A stretch of 64,000 nt of DNA, taken from contig NZ_FTNM01000002.1 in NCBI RefSeq assembly GCF_900156415.1, positions 1 to 64,000 of the forward strand, read 5' to 3'. The position numbers and the translations under genes are program-made. This document shows positions 45,597 through 54,977 of the stretch, in pieces. Under the pieces are notes generated by a model, which searched no databases, was not told the origin of the DNA, and saw only the letters and a program-made list of their open reading frames with translations. How positions within the stretch are numbered: position 1 is the first letter of the stretch; every line of letters starts with the position of its first letter. The stretch is from Pontibacter lucknowensis. Lineage in GTDB: Bacteria > Bacteroidota > Bacteroidia > Cytophagales > Hymenobacteraceae.

Positions 45597-46535
45597 ATGG
45601 CACGGAATATAGATATAACAGTATCACCTGAGAAAACAGACAGACTACTGGCGGATCTTCAGGAAATAGACGGACTGGTGAGCATGCGGCTACAGAAAGG
45701 GGTATCGATCAGCCCGCCGGGGGATGTGGTTTCGGCCACGGTTACCTCCCGGTCCCTGCAGGAGGTGATGCGCCTGCTCGACCGCTATGAGCTGGGTAAG
45801 CCTGCAGGTGTGTCAACCATGAGCAGTGAGCCCGACAGTTTAGTGGACGCCAAAAAATCGAAGGAGCTGGACCGCGACTGGGTGGAGGCCAGCTGGGAAG
45901 AAATGGAGACCATTATCAGTAAAGACAGCAACGCCAACACGATCCTGCTGTTTCTGGTGTGCGCATCAGGTATACTGGCGGCGGTGGGCATTGCCACCAA
46001 TGCGATTCACGTAGTGATTGGGGGGATGCTGGTGGCGCCGGGTTTTATGCCGCTGATGCGCATGACGCTTGGCTGGACCTGCCAGTGCCAGATGGTATGG
46101 AAGAAGGGCCTGTGGGACTTTTTGCTGATCTACCTGATCCTGATCGTGTCGGCGGCCCTGACCTCGTTGCTGCTGCAGGCCCTTGGCTCAGACCCGTTAC
46201 CGGGCAAGGCCGACTACTACCAGCTCTCGCAGCCGCTCCTGAAGTACTGGACCACTGTTACGCCCTCATCTGTCATCGCTTCGGCGGCGGCAAGTCTGGC
46301 GGGTGCCGTGCTGATTGCCACCAAGCGCTCCGTTTTCACGTCTGGCGTCATGATCGGCCTGGCGCTCGTACCTTCAGCATCCATCATCGGCATGGCACTG
46401 GTGGAAGGTGACGTTGAGACGATGGGGGCGGCTACCAAGCGCTGGCTGGTAGACATTGCCCTGATCCTTGGCATCTCATACCTGTTCTTCGCAGCTATAA
46501 AAGCGCTGCGACATAAGCGGCGCATCGCCATATAA
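45597..46535 (+). CDS. DUF389 inner membrane protein
   Basis: 312 aa. A cytoplasmic N-terminal part (1-110) with two small beta-alpha units precedes about five to six hydrophobic helices. The stretch IGGMLVAPGFMPLMRMTLG and the later SVIASAAASLAGAVLIATKRSVFTSGVMIGLALVPSASIIGMALVEGD are DUF389 hallmarks. Function in the membrane is unknown. The sequence DSNANTILLFLVCASGILAAVGI begins the membrane part. It converges with the TolC-family gene at a one-base gap. Confidence 0.9.
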   Translation: MARNIDITVSPEKTDRLLADLQEIDGLVSMRLQKGVSISPPGDVVSATVTSRSLQEVMRLLDRYELGKPAGVSTMSSEPDSLVDAKKSKELDRDWVEASWEEMETIISKDSNANTILLFLVCASGILAAVGIATNAIHVVIGGMLVAPGFMPLMRMTLGWTCQCQMVWKKGLWDFLLIYLILIVSAALTSLLLQALGSDPLPGKADYYQLSQPLLKYWTTVTPSSVIASAAASLAGAVLIATKRSVFTSGVMIGLALVPSASIIGMALVEGDVETMGAATKRWLVDIALILGISYLFFAAIKALRHKRRIAI

Positions 46536-46536
46536 C

Positions 46537-47955
46537 TTATTCCCAGCCCCCGCCCAGGGAGCGGTAGAGATCGATCACAGCCATAAAGAGTTCTTTCCGG
46601 GCATTGGCTTTGCCCAGCTCAGCCTCCAGCACGTTGCCCTGTGCCGTGATCACCTCCAGGTAAGAAGCATAGCCTGCCATAAACAGATCGTTGGAAGTGC
46701 TGACGGCGTTTGTCAATACCTCCGCTTCCTGCTCCCGCAAGGTATAGGCCTGCCTGTAGTTCTCCAGTTTCTGCAGGTTGGTGGACACTTCCTGGTAGCC
46801 GGTCAGAATGCTTTTCTGATAGGCGTGGAAAGCCTCCTGGTTAAGGGCTGCAGTGCGGTCAAAATCGGTGCGGATCTGGCGCTGTTGAAAAATAGGGGCA
46901 GTGAGACCACCCAAAAAGCCAAACACCAGTGACTGCGGCGTATTGAAAAGAGAGGGAAGGTGCCGGGTATGAAAACCGGCATAAGGCGTGATGGTAAAGG
47001 CCGGCAGAAAAGCCGCACGGGCAGAAGCCACATTGGCTTTGGCGGCGAGCAACTGCAATTCTGCCTGGCGTATGTCAGGGCGGCGCAGCAGCAGGTCGGA
47101 GGGCACACCAGCTTCTACCACCTCGGGCAGGTGCTGCTTCAGGATTGACTCACCCCGGGCAATGGGCTGCGGAAAGCGACCCAGGAGCAGGTTCAGCTGA
47201 TTTTCAGTTTCCACGATCTGCTGCCGCTTTTCGAAGCCGCGGCTCTGGGTACGGAGCAGCTGCGCATGAAACTGCTGCACGGCCAGCTCGGTTGCCCGGC
47301 CCCCTATCTTCTGTATCCGGATGATCTCCAGGGCATTTTCCTGCAGTTCAATGTTTCGCTCAATGGTTTCGAGTTCGTTGTCGAGGGCGAGCAGGTCGTA
47401 GTACAGCCGGGCCACCTCGGCTACCAGGGTGGTGGTAAGCAGGTGCTGACCGTGTTCTGAGGCCATAAAACGGAGGTAAGCGGCTTTTTTCTGGTTCTTC
47501 AGGCGGCCCCACAGATCCACCTCCCAGGTGCTTTGCAAGCCCAGAAAATGATTCTGAGTTTGCGTAACGGTATTGCGGTCGCCGTAGATGGTGCCGTTGA
47601 GTTGGTTGTTGTAAATGTTGCCTGACCGGGCTCTGAAACGGGCGTCGAGAGAGGGGAGCATCCGGCCGCTGGCGGCAACATAATTTGCCCTGGCCACTTC
47701 GATACGCTGCACCGCCATCAGCAGATCCTGGTTGTTCTCGAGCGCCTGATCGATCAGCTGCACCAGGTGCGGGTCATTGAAAAACTCTTTCCAGGAAATG
47801 TCGCCCAGGCTGGTGGAGTCGGTGCGCTCGTCAAAAGAGGCAGGCATGTCGGCCAGGGCAGGCAACTCGGGTGGAGCAGCCACTTTGCAACTGCTGGTAA
47901 AAGCCAGTAGCAGGAAAATGAAAAGATACTTATAGGTAGATGTTGTTGAAAACAT
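46537..47955 (-). CDS. Outer membrane factor of an RND pump (NodT/OprM type)
   Basis: 472 aa from the ATG at 47955; a TTG two codons earlier is the alternative. Lipoprotein signal with lipobox TSSC, so the mature trimer is lipid-anchored in the outer membrane. Two outer membrane efflux repeats are present, with segments ARANYVAASGRMLPSLDARF and LLLRRPDIRQAELQLLAAKANVASARAAFLPAF, the latter diagnostic of NodT. It forms the exit duct of the pump encoded upstream; its start is 11 bases after the RND transporter stop. Confidence 0.95.
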   Translation of the reverse strand: MFSTTSTYKYLFIFLLLAFTSSCKVAAPPELPALADMPASFDERTDSTSLGDISWKEFFNDPHLVQLIDQALENNQDLLMAVQRIEVARANYVAASGRMLPSLDARFRARSGNIYNNQLNGTIYGDRNTVTQTQNHFLGLQSTWEVDLWGRLKNQKKAAYLRFMASEHGQHLLTTTLVAEVARLYYDLLALDNELETIERNIELQENALEIIRIQKIGGRATELAVQQFHAQLLRTQSRGFEKRQQIVETENQLNLLLGRFPQPIARGESILKQHLPEVVEAGVPSDLLLRRPDIRQAELQLLAAKANVASARAAFLPAFTITPYAGFHTRHLPSLFNTPQSLVFGFLGGLTAPIFQQRQIRTDFDRTAALNQEAFHAYQKSILTGYQEVSTNLQKLENYRQAYTLREQEAEVLTNAVSTSNDLFMAGYASYLEVITAQGNVLEAELGKANARKELFMAVIDLYRSLGGGWE

Positions 47956-47965
47956 AGTCAATAGC

Positions 47966-50900
47966 TTAGTTTTGAGAAACAGACATTTCCATTTCTTCTG
48001 TAACCGGATCCGGGAGTCGCTGCTTGTCCTTCTTCTTCGGCATCATGCTGGCGAACAACACATAGAGGCCCGGTATCAGGAAAACCCCCACAATGGTACC
48101 CACGATCATACCGCCGGCCGCTGCCGTACCAATCGACCTGTTACCCAGGGCGCCGGCTCCGCTAGCCATGCACAGCGGAATAAGACCGGCGGTGAAGGCG
48201 AAGGAGGTCATCAGCACGGGGCGTAGTCTGGCGGTAGCACCCTCTACCGCCGCCTGCAGCACCGACTTGCCTTCCTGTCGCCGCTGCACGGCAAACTCCA
48301 CGATCAGGATGGCGTTTTTACCCAGCAGGCCGATGAGCATAATCAGGGCCACCTGCGCGTAAATATTGTTCTGCAGCCCCAGCACATACAGGCCGGCGAA
48401 GGCGCCAAAAATACCGGCAGGCAGCGACAGGATGACCGGCAGTGGCAGCAGGAAGCTTTCGTACTGCGCGGCCAGGAGCAGGTACACAAAGGCAAGGCAG
48501 ATCAGGAAGATGTAAATGGCCTGGTCGCCGGAGAGCACTTCCTGGCGGGTCATGCCATACCAGTCGTAGGTATAGCCGCGGGGCAGCGTTTCGGCCGCTA
48601 CCCGTTCGATGGCGGCAATGGCGTCGCCGCTGCTGTAACCGGGTGCAGGGCCTCCCTTCACTTTGGCAGAGGTATACATGTTGTGGCGCGAGAGCTGTTC
48701 AGGTCCGTAGATGCGCTCCATGCTGATGAAAGTGGAGTAAGGGACCATCTCTCCCTGATCGTTCTTCACCTGCAACTTCAGCACGTCTTCCGGGCGGGTA
48801 CGGTAGCGGGGATCTGCCTGCACCATCACATCATACATCTGCTCGAAGCGCACAAAATCCGATACATACAAGCCCCCGACCAAGGTCTGCAGCGTGTTCA
48901 TGGCCTGCTTGATGGTGACGCCTTTTTTTGCTGCCATGTCCTGGTCCACATGGATCATGTACTGCGGAAAGTTCGGGTCAAACTCCGCACCGGCATAACT
49001 GATCTCCGGGGCTGCTTTCAAGGCGGCCACAAACTTTTTCGTCACCTCGTCCATGCGCTGCAGGTTGCCGCTGCCGGTGCGGTCGAGTACTTTCATCTGA
49101 AAACCACTCGAGTTACCAAAACCCGGTACGGTAGGGGGCATAAAGAACTCGATCTGTGCATCGGTAATATGCCGGGTCCTTTCCTCCAGCCTGCGGATCG
49201 TTTCGTGGATCGGTATGTCACGGTTATTCCAGTCCTTCAGGTTGACCATGGCCATACCATAAGACGCACCCGAGAGACCGGTGGAGAGGCTGTAGCCGGC
49301 CAGGGATGAGAAAGACTCCACTTCGTCCATACCTGAAACAGACTGGTTGATAAAATCAAGTGCCCGCTCAGTGCGCTCTACGGTGGCACCTGCCGGAGTG
49401 GTGATGTCGACATACACCACACTCTGGTCCTCAACCGGAATAAAGCCTGTAGGTAAAATGCTGTTGATGCCCCAGGTCGCCGCAAAAAAGAACAGCAGCA
49501 TGGCCACCGTGATCAGCCTGCGTCCGGCCATGAACGAGATGCTGTTGCTATACTTCCGGGCAAAGGCATCATAAGCATGGTTGAACCTACCAAAGAAGCG
49601 CTGCAACAGGCTCTTTTTCTTCTTCTTTTCGTGATGTGTGTGGCGCAGCATAATGGCACAAAGAGCAGGAGTGAGGGTGAGGGCGTTTACACCTGATATC
49701 GCGATGGCGATGGCCAGCGTGAGCGAGAACTGGCGGTAGAAAATACCAACCGGCCCCGACATAAAAGCGACAGGTATAAACACGGCCGACATCACCAGCG
49801 TGATCGCGATGATGGCGCCGCCGATCTCCCGCATCGCAGCGAAAGTAGCCTCACGTGGCGGCAGGCCTTCGGTTTCCATTTTGGCGTGCACCGCCTCCAC
49901 CACCACAATGGCATTATCTACCACTATACCGATGGCCAGCACCAGCGCAAAGAGCGTGAGCAGATTGAGTGAGAAGCCCAGCAATCCCATAAAGAAGAGC
50001 GTACCGATCAGGGCCACCGGGGCGGCCAGCGCAGGTATAAGCGTAGAGCGGAAATCCTGCAGGAAGAGGAACACGACCAGGAACACCAGCACAAAGGCTT
50101 CCAGCAGCGTCATCAGCACGTTCTTGATGGAGGCGTCGAGGAAGCGCGAAACATCATAGGTGATCTTGTAATCCATACCGGGCGGGAAGGTACTGCCCTG
50201 CAACTCCACCATACGCTCCTTCACCCGTTTGATCACGTCGCGGGCATTGGAGCCGGGCCGCTGTATGATCATGATCGAGGCGGCCGGTTGTCCGTCGGTC
50301 TTGGAGATACGGCCGTAGTTCAGGTTGCCCAGCTCCACATCGGCCACATCCCGGAGCCGGAGCACCGAGCCGTCTTCATTCGCCCGGATCACCAGCTTCT
50401 GGTACTGCTCCGGTTCGAAGAACTTGCCGGTATAGCGCAGCACATACTGCAGCATCTGGGGTGTTTTGCCAGAGCTTACCCCCACCTGACCGGGAGCAGC
50501 CTCTATGTTCTGGTTCTGGATGGCCTGTATCACATCGTCGGTGGAGACTTTGTAGGCCGTCATGCGGTCGGGCTTGAGCCATACCCGCATCGAGTAATCC
50601 TTGGTGCTCATGATCTCTGCAAAGCCTACGCCATCCACCCGCCGCAGCTCCTGCAGAATGTTGAGGTCAGCGAAATTGTAGATGAACTTCTCGTCCAGCT
50701 CCGTGTCCTCGCTCGTGACGTCGATGTAGAGGAGCAGGCCTTCCACTTCTTTCTCGGTGCTCACACCCGCCTGCACGACTTCTTCGGGCAGGTCATTCAC
50801 AACGGTCGACACGCGGTTCTGCACCTCTACGGCAGCCATGTCCGGGTCGGTACCCGACTCAAAATATACCTTGATACTGGACGTACCTCTGTTACTCGAT

Positions 50901-51142
50901 ACCGAAGACATGTAGGTCATGCCCGGCACCCCGTTTATCGCTTTCTCGAGCGGCGATGTAACCGTGTTGGCAACCACATTGGCATTGGCACCCCTGAACT
51001 TGGCACGCACCGAGACTGAAGGCGGGGCAATATCCGGGAAAAGCGCAATCGGTAAGGTATAGAAGGCCAGCACCCCCAGCAGTGTGATCAGCAGGGAGAT
51101 AACCAGTGAGAGAATAGGTCTGCGTATAAAAATATCAAACAT
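47966..51142 (-). CDS. RND efflux transporter (AcrB/MexF type)
   Basis: 1058 aa, full length for hydrophobe/amphiphile efflux RND pumps. Twelve helices in two halves, each with a large periplasmic loop. The proton relay Asp-Asp is visible in GIVVDNAIVVVEAV, and the second half repeats GLLGKNAILIVEFA. The N-terminus FIRRPILSLVISLLITLLGVLAFYTLPIALFPDIAPP is diagnostic. It takes drugs, dyes or bile-like amphiphiles from the periplasm and membrane and pushes them through the outer membrane duct. Middle gene of the adaptor-pump-duct operon. Confidence 0.97.
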   Translation of the reverse strand: MFDIFIRRPILSLVISLLITLLGVLAFYTLPIALFPDIAPPSVSVRAKFRGANANVVANTVTSPLEKAINGVPGMTYMSSVSSNRGTSSIKVYFESGTDPDMAAVEVQNRVSTVVNDLPEEVVQAGVSTEKEVEGLLLYIDVTSEDTELDEKFIYNFADLNILQELRRVDGVGFAEIMSTKDYSMRVWLKPDRMTAYKVSTDDVIQAIQNQNIEAAPGQVGVSSGKTPQMLQYVLRYTGKFFEPEQYQKLVIRANEDGSVLRLRDVADVELGNLNYGRISKTDGQPAASIMIIQRPGSNARDVIKRVKERMVELQGSTFPPGMDYKITYDVSRFLDASIKNVLMTLLEAFVLVFLVVFLFLQDFRSTLIPALAAPVALIGTLFFMGLLGFSLNLLTLFALVLAIGIVVDNAIVVVEAVHAKMETEGLPPREATFAAMREIGGAIIAITLVMSAVFIPVAFMSGPVGIFYRQFSLTLAIAIAISGVNALTLTPALCAIMLRHTHHEKKKKKSLLQRFFGRFNHAYDAFARKYSNSISFMAGRRLITVAMLLFFFAATWGINSILPTGFIPVEDQSVVYVDITTPAGATVERTERALDFINQSVSGMDEVESFSSLAGYSLSTGLSGASYGMAMVNLKDWNNRDIPIHETIRRLEERTRHITDAQIEFFMPPTVPGFGNSSGFQMKVLDRTGSGNLQRMDEVTKKFVAALKAAPEISYAGAEFDPNFPQYMIHVDQDMAAKKGVTIKQAMNTLQTLVGGLYVSDFVRFEQMYDVMVQADPRYRTRPEDVLKLQVKNDQGEMVPYSTFISMERIYGPEQLSRHNMYTSAKVKGGPAPGYSSGDAIAAIERVAAETLPRGYTYDWYGMTRQEVLSGDQAIYIFLICLAFVYLLLAAQYESFLLPLPVILSLPAGIFGAFAGLYVLGLQNNIYAQVALIMLIGLLGKNAILIVEFAVQRRQEGKSVLQAAVEGATARLRPVLMTSFAFTAGLIPLCMASGAGALGNRSIGTAAAGGMIVGTIVGVFLIPGLYVLFASMMPKKKDKQRLPDPVTEEMEMSVSQN

Positions 51143-51171
51143 GTGATCGTGTTAAGTCTGTCTGTTCATCA

Positions 51172-52314
51172 TTACAAGGTTCTGGCGATCAGGCTGTCCA
51201 TCCCTACCAGTTTTGGCTTGATCTGCGTGCCGGGCTCCACGCTTTGTATACCTTCCAGCACGATCCGGTCGCCTGGCTTCAGGCCTGACTCTACAATGTA
51301 GAAGGAAGAGAAGCGGGTGCGGGGAACGAAGCTGCGCATGCTCACCTGGTTCAGGGAGTCGAGCAGGAATACATAGTTTTTGTCCTGTAGCTCAAACACG
51401 GCTTTCTGAGGCACCAGCACCGCGCCTTCCACTGCGTTGGAGAGCACGATGTTGCCGGTAGCGCCGTGCTTCAGGAGTTTATCCGGATTGGGGAAGCGGG
51501 CTCTGAAAGCGATGGAACCGGTGCCCGATTTGAATTCACTTTCCACTGTCTCGATCTTGCCCTTATGCAGGTAGGGAGTGCCGTCCGCAAGCACCAGTTT
51601 TACGCTGTTGCTGTTCCTGTTCGGATTGTCTTCTTTTGTTTTGATGTACTGCAGGTACTCGTTTTCCGAGACGTTGAAGTAGACAAAAATGGAGTTGATG
51701 TTGGAGGCCGTCGTGAGCAGGGTGCCCTGCTCGATCAGGCTGCCCATGCGGTGCGGGATGCGGTCGATGATGCCGTCGAAAGGAGCTTTGATGCTGGTAT
51801 AGGACAGGCGGATGGAGGCGTTCTGGGCGGAGGAGCGTGCCGCTCTGATGCGGGAGTTGGCGGCTTCCAGTTTCGCCTGCGCCACGTCTATCTCTGTTTT
51901 GGAGACTATGTTCTTCTCTACCAGCAGCCGCAGTCTGTCTATCTCCAGCTTGACGCCTTTCGCCTCTGCCAGGGCACTCTGCAGGTTGGCCTGGGCCTTG
52001 GCGAGTTCCTCCTTGTATTCATCATCGCTGATCTTAAACAGCAGCTGGCCTTTTTTTACTTCCTGTCCTTCGTCTACCAGCACCTTCTCCAGAAAGCCCG
52101 GCACGCGTGCCCGCAGCTCCACATTCTGCACCGCCTGTATGTCTGCCACATACTCGTGGTGCAGCACAGTGTCTTTTGCGATGATCCGAATGACGGGCAG
52201 TTCCTGCTCAGCTTTTGTTTCGTCGGCCGCCTGGCTGTTGGCCGAACAGGCGGCCAGTATGCCGGCACTGATAATGGAGAGAAAATAAGATTTGACCTTG
52301 CGCGTATTATTCAT
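51172..52314 (-). CDS. RND pump periplasmic adaptor (AcrA/MexE type)
   Basis: 380 aa from the ATG at 52314; a GTG four codons earlier is less likely. Lipoprotein signal (LAAC). A lipoyl half-motif (EKVLVDEGQEVKKGQLLFKI), coiled-coil hairpin (about 95-165), second lipoyl half (SYTSIKAPFDGIIDRI) and beta-barrel/membrane-proximal domains follow in the usual order. It bridges the pump and the outer membrane duct. First gene of the operon, after a 500-base region with no regulator gene; control is therefore by an unlinked factor. Confidence 0.95.
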   Translation of the reverse strand: MNNTRKVKSYFLSIISAGILAACSANSQAADETKAEQELPVIRIIAKDTVLHHEYVADIQAVQNVELRARVPGFLEKVLVDEGQEVKKGQLLFKISDDEYKEELAKAQANLQSALAEAKGVKLEIDRLRLLVEKNIVSKTEIDVAQAKLEAANSRIRAARSSAQNASIRLSYTSIKAPFDGIIDRIPHRMGSLIEQGTLLTTASNINSIFVYFNVSENEYLQYIKTKEDNPNRNSNSVKLVLADGTPYLHKGKIETVESEFKSGTGSIAFRARFPNPDKLLKHGATGNIVLSNAVEGAVLVPQKAVFELQDKNYVFLLDSLNQVSMRSFVPRTRFSSFYIVESGLKPGDRIVLEGIQSVEPGTQIKPKLVGMDSLIARTL

Positions 52315-52326
52315 GGTTTCTGACAC

Positions 52327-52861
52327 GGTTTCCTGTTTGGCAGAGGAGGCCGCATCAAAACACAGTAGAGGTCAATCCAGGTGATAGGTGCTACCAGAGC
52401 GGTAAAAAAATCATATTGGAGCTTCGCAGGTATATGGTCAGGAGCTCGTGTGGTGGTAATATAATTTTGTTAAGTTCTGGATTGACATAATAAAATAATC
52501 AGCCAACCTCTTTATACCAGAAATATTAAATAGATATTAAAATTAACGGCCATTTTGCCTCAAATGTTTACCTTTTTTAATATGTTCTCCTAAATGTATG
52601 ATTTTCTGTTAAAAGCATGTTAATGGTATTAATTTTAGATGCGCCGGTTGTTTTGGGAGATGTGTGATCAGTAGCTTATACCTGTTTTATAATATCTTGA
52701 TAAAGTGCCAGCAGGCTGGTGACCCCAGGTATAATTCTGCTAAACTTCATTTTGCTGATGGCCCATTCAAAAACCAACTGATATTTAATGAAATATAGTG
52801 CCAATTAGATGCTTCTTTCCGTATGACAGCATGAAGTGATAGAAAACAGACCGTGCTACAC
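52327..52861. other. AT-rich intergenic region ahead of the RND operon
   Basis: More than 500 bases without a supported gene. It is much more AT-rich than its flanks and must hold the promoter of the RND operon (leftward) and of the lipoprotein gene (rightward). A TAnnTTTG match (TAATTTTG near 52461) is present on the plus strand without a good -33 partner. Four GGTATA words are here; two form an inverted pair, TTATACCTG at 52676-52684 and CAGGTATAA at 52726-52734. Confidence 0.5.
52676..52734. repeat. Inverted pair of GGTATA words
   Basis: TTATACCTG (52676-52684) and its exact complement CAGGTATAA (52726-52734) are 41 bases apart, in the non-coding region between the RND operon and the next gene. 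No T-run follows the right arm. Confidence 0.6.
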
Positions 52862-53365
52862 ATGAGATGGACGATATGCCTGGTATTGCTCCTCTGTTCC
52901 TGCGCTACCCAGCGGCAGGACAGCGCTCCTGTCGCCTCTAAGCCAGGCCTTCCTAAATTATATGCCCCGGCTGTATATGCCAAACCTGATCTCGGTTCAC
53001 AACGGCTCCAAATAGAAACTGATCGAAATGGTATACTGAAAGAGCAGTTTGCAGGAGCGGAGCAGCCATTAGGAACAGATGCTTCCGCTCGCATAACAGG
53101 ACCTTACCCTGTCTACAAGGAGATCTTCCGTACTCAAACTGTATACCTGACTGATACGGTTGCGCTTGACTCTCTACACCGTGAGTTGCAGATCGAGCAG
53201 CTGGCCAACCAGGCCATTCGCAAAAGATTGAAGTCTGCTGAAGGCGAGCGTGACTTCTGGCAGGAAAAGAATGAGCAGAAATTCTGGACCCTGATCGCCA
53301 TGGCTGTCTTTGCCTTTCTTTACATCCTGTTCCGGCTGCTGGCTTCCCGCATCAAAGAAACATGA
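52862..53365 (+). CDS. Envelope-spanning lipoprotein with C-terminal helix
   Basis: 167 aa from the ATG at 52862 (a GTG three codons earlier is possible). The N-terminus is a lipoprotein signal (LVLLLCSCATQ). A proline-rich stretch, then an amphipathic coiled-coil-like segment (about 95-135, RELQIEQLANQAIRKRLKSAEGERDFW), and a hydrophobic helix near the end (about 139-158) with basic RIKET tail. This places the lipid anchor at one membrane and the helix in the other. That is the topology of unimolecular phage spanins, but no lysis genes are near and no sequence family is recognised. Confidence 0.75.
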   Translation: MRWTICLVLLLCSCATQRQDSAPVASKPGLPKLYAPAVYAKPDLGSQRLQIETDRNGILKEQFAGAEQPLGTDASARITGPYPVYKEIFRTQTVYLTDTVALDSLHRELQIEQLANQAIRKRLKSAEGERDFWQEKNEQKFWTLIAMAVFAFLYILFRLLASRIKET

Positions 53366-53439
53366 GGCTTTGCTGCATAACCGTATACCGCTACCCTCGT
53401 TTAAAAAAGGAAGTATCATGTTAAAACAGACGAAAAACT

Positions 53440-54159
53440 ATGAACAGACGAGACAGAGATCGCTACGATTACGACAATTATGACCGGGACTACAGCAGCG
53501 GCGCCGGTTATAACCGCAACGACGAGCACTACCACAGCGCCCGTAACCTCACCAATGAATTTGAGCAGGAGTATCGCAGCCACCACCGTGGCATAGATGA
53601 CGACCGCTATGGCAGGGGCAGCAATCGGAATGACAGACGGCATAGCTACCACGAAGGGAACATGGGCGATGCCTATGAGCGTATGCGCGATAGGAGAGGT
53701 TCCGACCGCAGCGATTCCAGCTTCCAGATGAACCGTGGAGAGCGCGACATGGGCAACCGCAACTACGAAAACCGCTCTCGCAGCCAGGGTTGGTCTGACT
53801 CAGATCCATATGGCAGCTCAGGCAGGTATAGCCAGAGAGATGATGACTATAACCGTGACATGGATAGCCGTGACCGGTTCAGAAGCCAGGGCAGCAGCGA
53901 CCGTATGGGACAGGGACGCAGCCGCATGAGCCAGGATAATCTGCGCGAAGGCTATGGTATTTCGGATTACAGCCAAATGCGCCAGTCTGAAATCCGCTCC
54001 AGCAGAGGCATTCCCAATGCGGGTATTACCAGCAGCTTCGAAGATGATTACGGCACCGACTTTGACCGCGACCGTAGCTATGGCGTTTCATCCGGCAACT
54101 TCGGTGGCTATGGTGCACAGCGCGGTGGCTACAGACGCGACCGAAACGACCGCTATTAA
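53440..54159 (+). CDS. Intrinsically disordered Arg/Asp/Tyr/Ser/Gly-rich protein
   Basis: 239 aa, of the same composition as the protein at 13161-13904. It starts with MNRRDRDRYDYDNYDRDY and ends with GGYRRDRNDRY. Between are stretches rich in RGSDRSDSS, RDDDYNRDMDSRDRF and similar; there is no hydrophobic core. Charge is nearly balanced between Arg and Asp, with many Tyr, which suits a condensate-forming or RNA-associated protein. The two are probable paralogues. It follows the envelope lipoprotein gene by 74 bases and has its own strong terminator. Function unknown. Confidence 0.75.
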   Translation: MNRRDRDRYDYDNYDRDYSSGAGYNRNDEHYHSARNLTNEFEQEYRSHHRGIDDDRYGRGSNRNDRRHSYHEGNMGDAYERMRDRRGSDRSDSSFQMNRGERDMGNRNYENRSRSQGWSDSDPYGSSGRYSQRDDDYNRDMDSRDRFRSQGSSDRMGQGRSRMSQDNLREGYGISDYSQMRQSEIRSSRGIPNAGITSSFEDDYGTDFDRDRSYGVSSGNFGGYGAQRGGYRRDRNDRY

Positions 54160-54188
54160 ATAGATTTGACTCAAAAACAGCAATGATA

Positions 54189-54227
54189 CAGCCGCCGCTC
54201 TCATTAGGGGAGCGGCGGCTGTTTTTT
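54189..54227 (+). terminator. Strong GC-rich terminator
   Basis: A perfect 12-base stem, CAGCCGCCGCTC at 54189-54200 and GAGCGGCGGCTG at 54210-54221, then six T. It ends the disordered-protein transcript. Confidence 0.92.
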
Positions 54228-54427
54228 GTTAATATTGGCTAACTGACTTGTACTATGTTTTGATAATGGGCAATTAACCAGCTCATTTCAGAACATTCTG
54301 GTAGGAGGGTGGTATAAGAAAAGAGAATTTCAAGGGTTGATATATTCTGTTAAGTAAGCGTAAGCGAACACAGAATTATCAACCTGTTTATCTTTTAAAC
54401 CAATTATAACCTAAACGAAGAAGAGCT

Positions 54428-54883
54428 ATGAAAAAGTTAGTTTTAACCCTGGCCCTGGGATTCGGTATGAGTACTGCCGTGTTTGCCCAGGACAATGTGC
54501 CGGAACGCGTAAAGACAAGTTTTAACAACAGCTACGCCCAGGCGAGCGATGTAGAGTGGAAAGCTAAAGATGATGCCTATTATGCCAAGTTCGAGATGAA
54601 CGGCACCGACCACTGGATCATGTACAATGCAGATGGTACCATCAAAAAGCAGGGGCGTGAAATTGAAGTGAACGAGCTGCCGCAGGCAGTGCGAAACACC
54701 ATTAGCCAGCAGTACGCCAACCGTACCATTGAGAAGGCCAAAACAGTAGAGAAAGACGGCCAGACCAGGTACATGGCTAAGCTCGAAGGCGATGACGAGG
54801 ATCTGAAAGTGGTGTTCAATGCCGATGGTAGCGTAGAAAAAGAAAAGGATAAAGACAAAGACAAGAACAAGCGCAAATACTAA
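54428..54883 (+). CDS. Exported PepSY-like (DUF2874) protein
   Basis: 151 aa. Signal peptide to residue 20 (AVFAQ), then two copies of the PepSY-like/BLIP fold: PERVKTSFNNSYAQASDVEWKAKDD...YYAKFEMNG and PQAVRNTISQQYANRTIEKAKTV. The tail is a run of Glu, Lys and Asp. Members bind periplasmic proteins or inhibit peptidases; here no peptidase gene is linked. It has its own terminator. The TAA stop is followed without a gap by GGTATAGG. Confidence 0.88.
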   Translation: MKKLVLTLALGFGMSTAVFAQDNVPERVKTSFNNSYAQASDVEWKAKDDAYYAKFEMNGTDHWIMYNADGTIKKQGREIEVNELPQAVRNTISQQYANRTIEKAKTVEKDGQTRYMAKLEGDDEDLKVVFNADGSVEKEKDKDKDKNKRKY

Positions 54884-54908
54884 GGTATAGGCGCGGTCTA
54901 TAACACAG

Positions 54909-54940
54909 AAAAGGGCAGTCCGGATGGGCTGCCCTTTTTT
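54909..54940. terminator. Terminator between converging genes
   Basis: AAAAGGGCAG at 54909-54918 pairs with CTGCCCTTTT at 54929-54938 and is followed by more T. A-rich on one side and T-rich on the other, so it can serve the PepSY-like gene and the opposing TonB-linked receptor gene. Confidence 0.88.
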
Positions 54941-54977
54941 ACGACAAAAATTTGCAGGCTATACCTGACGATCGGTA

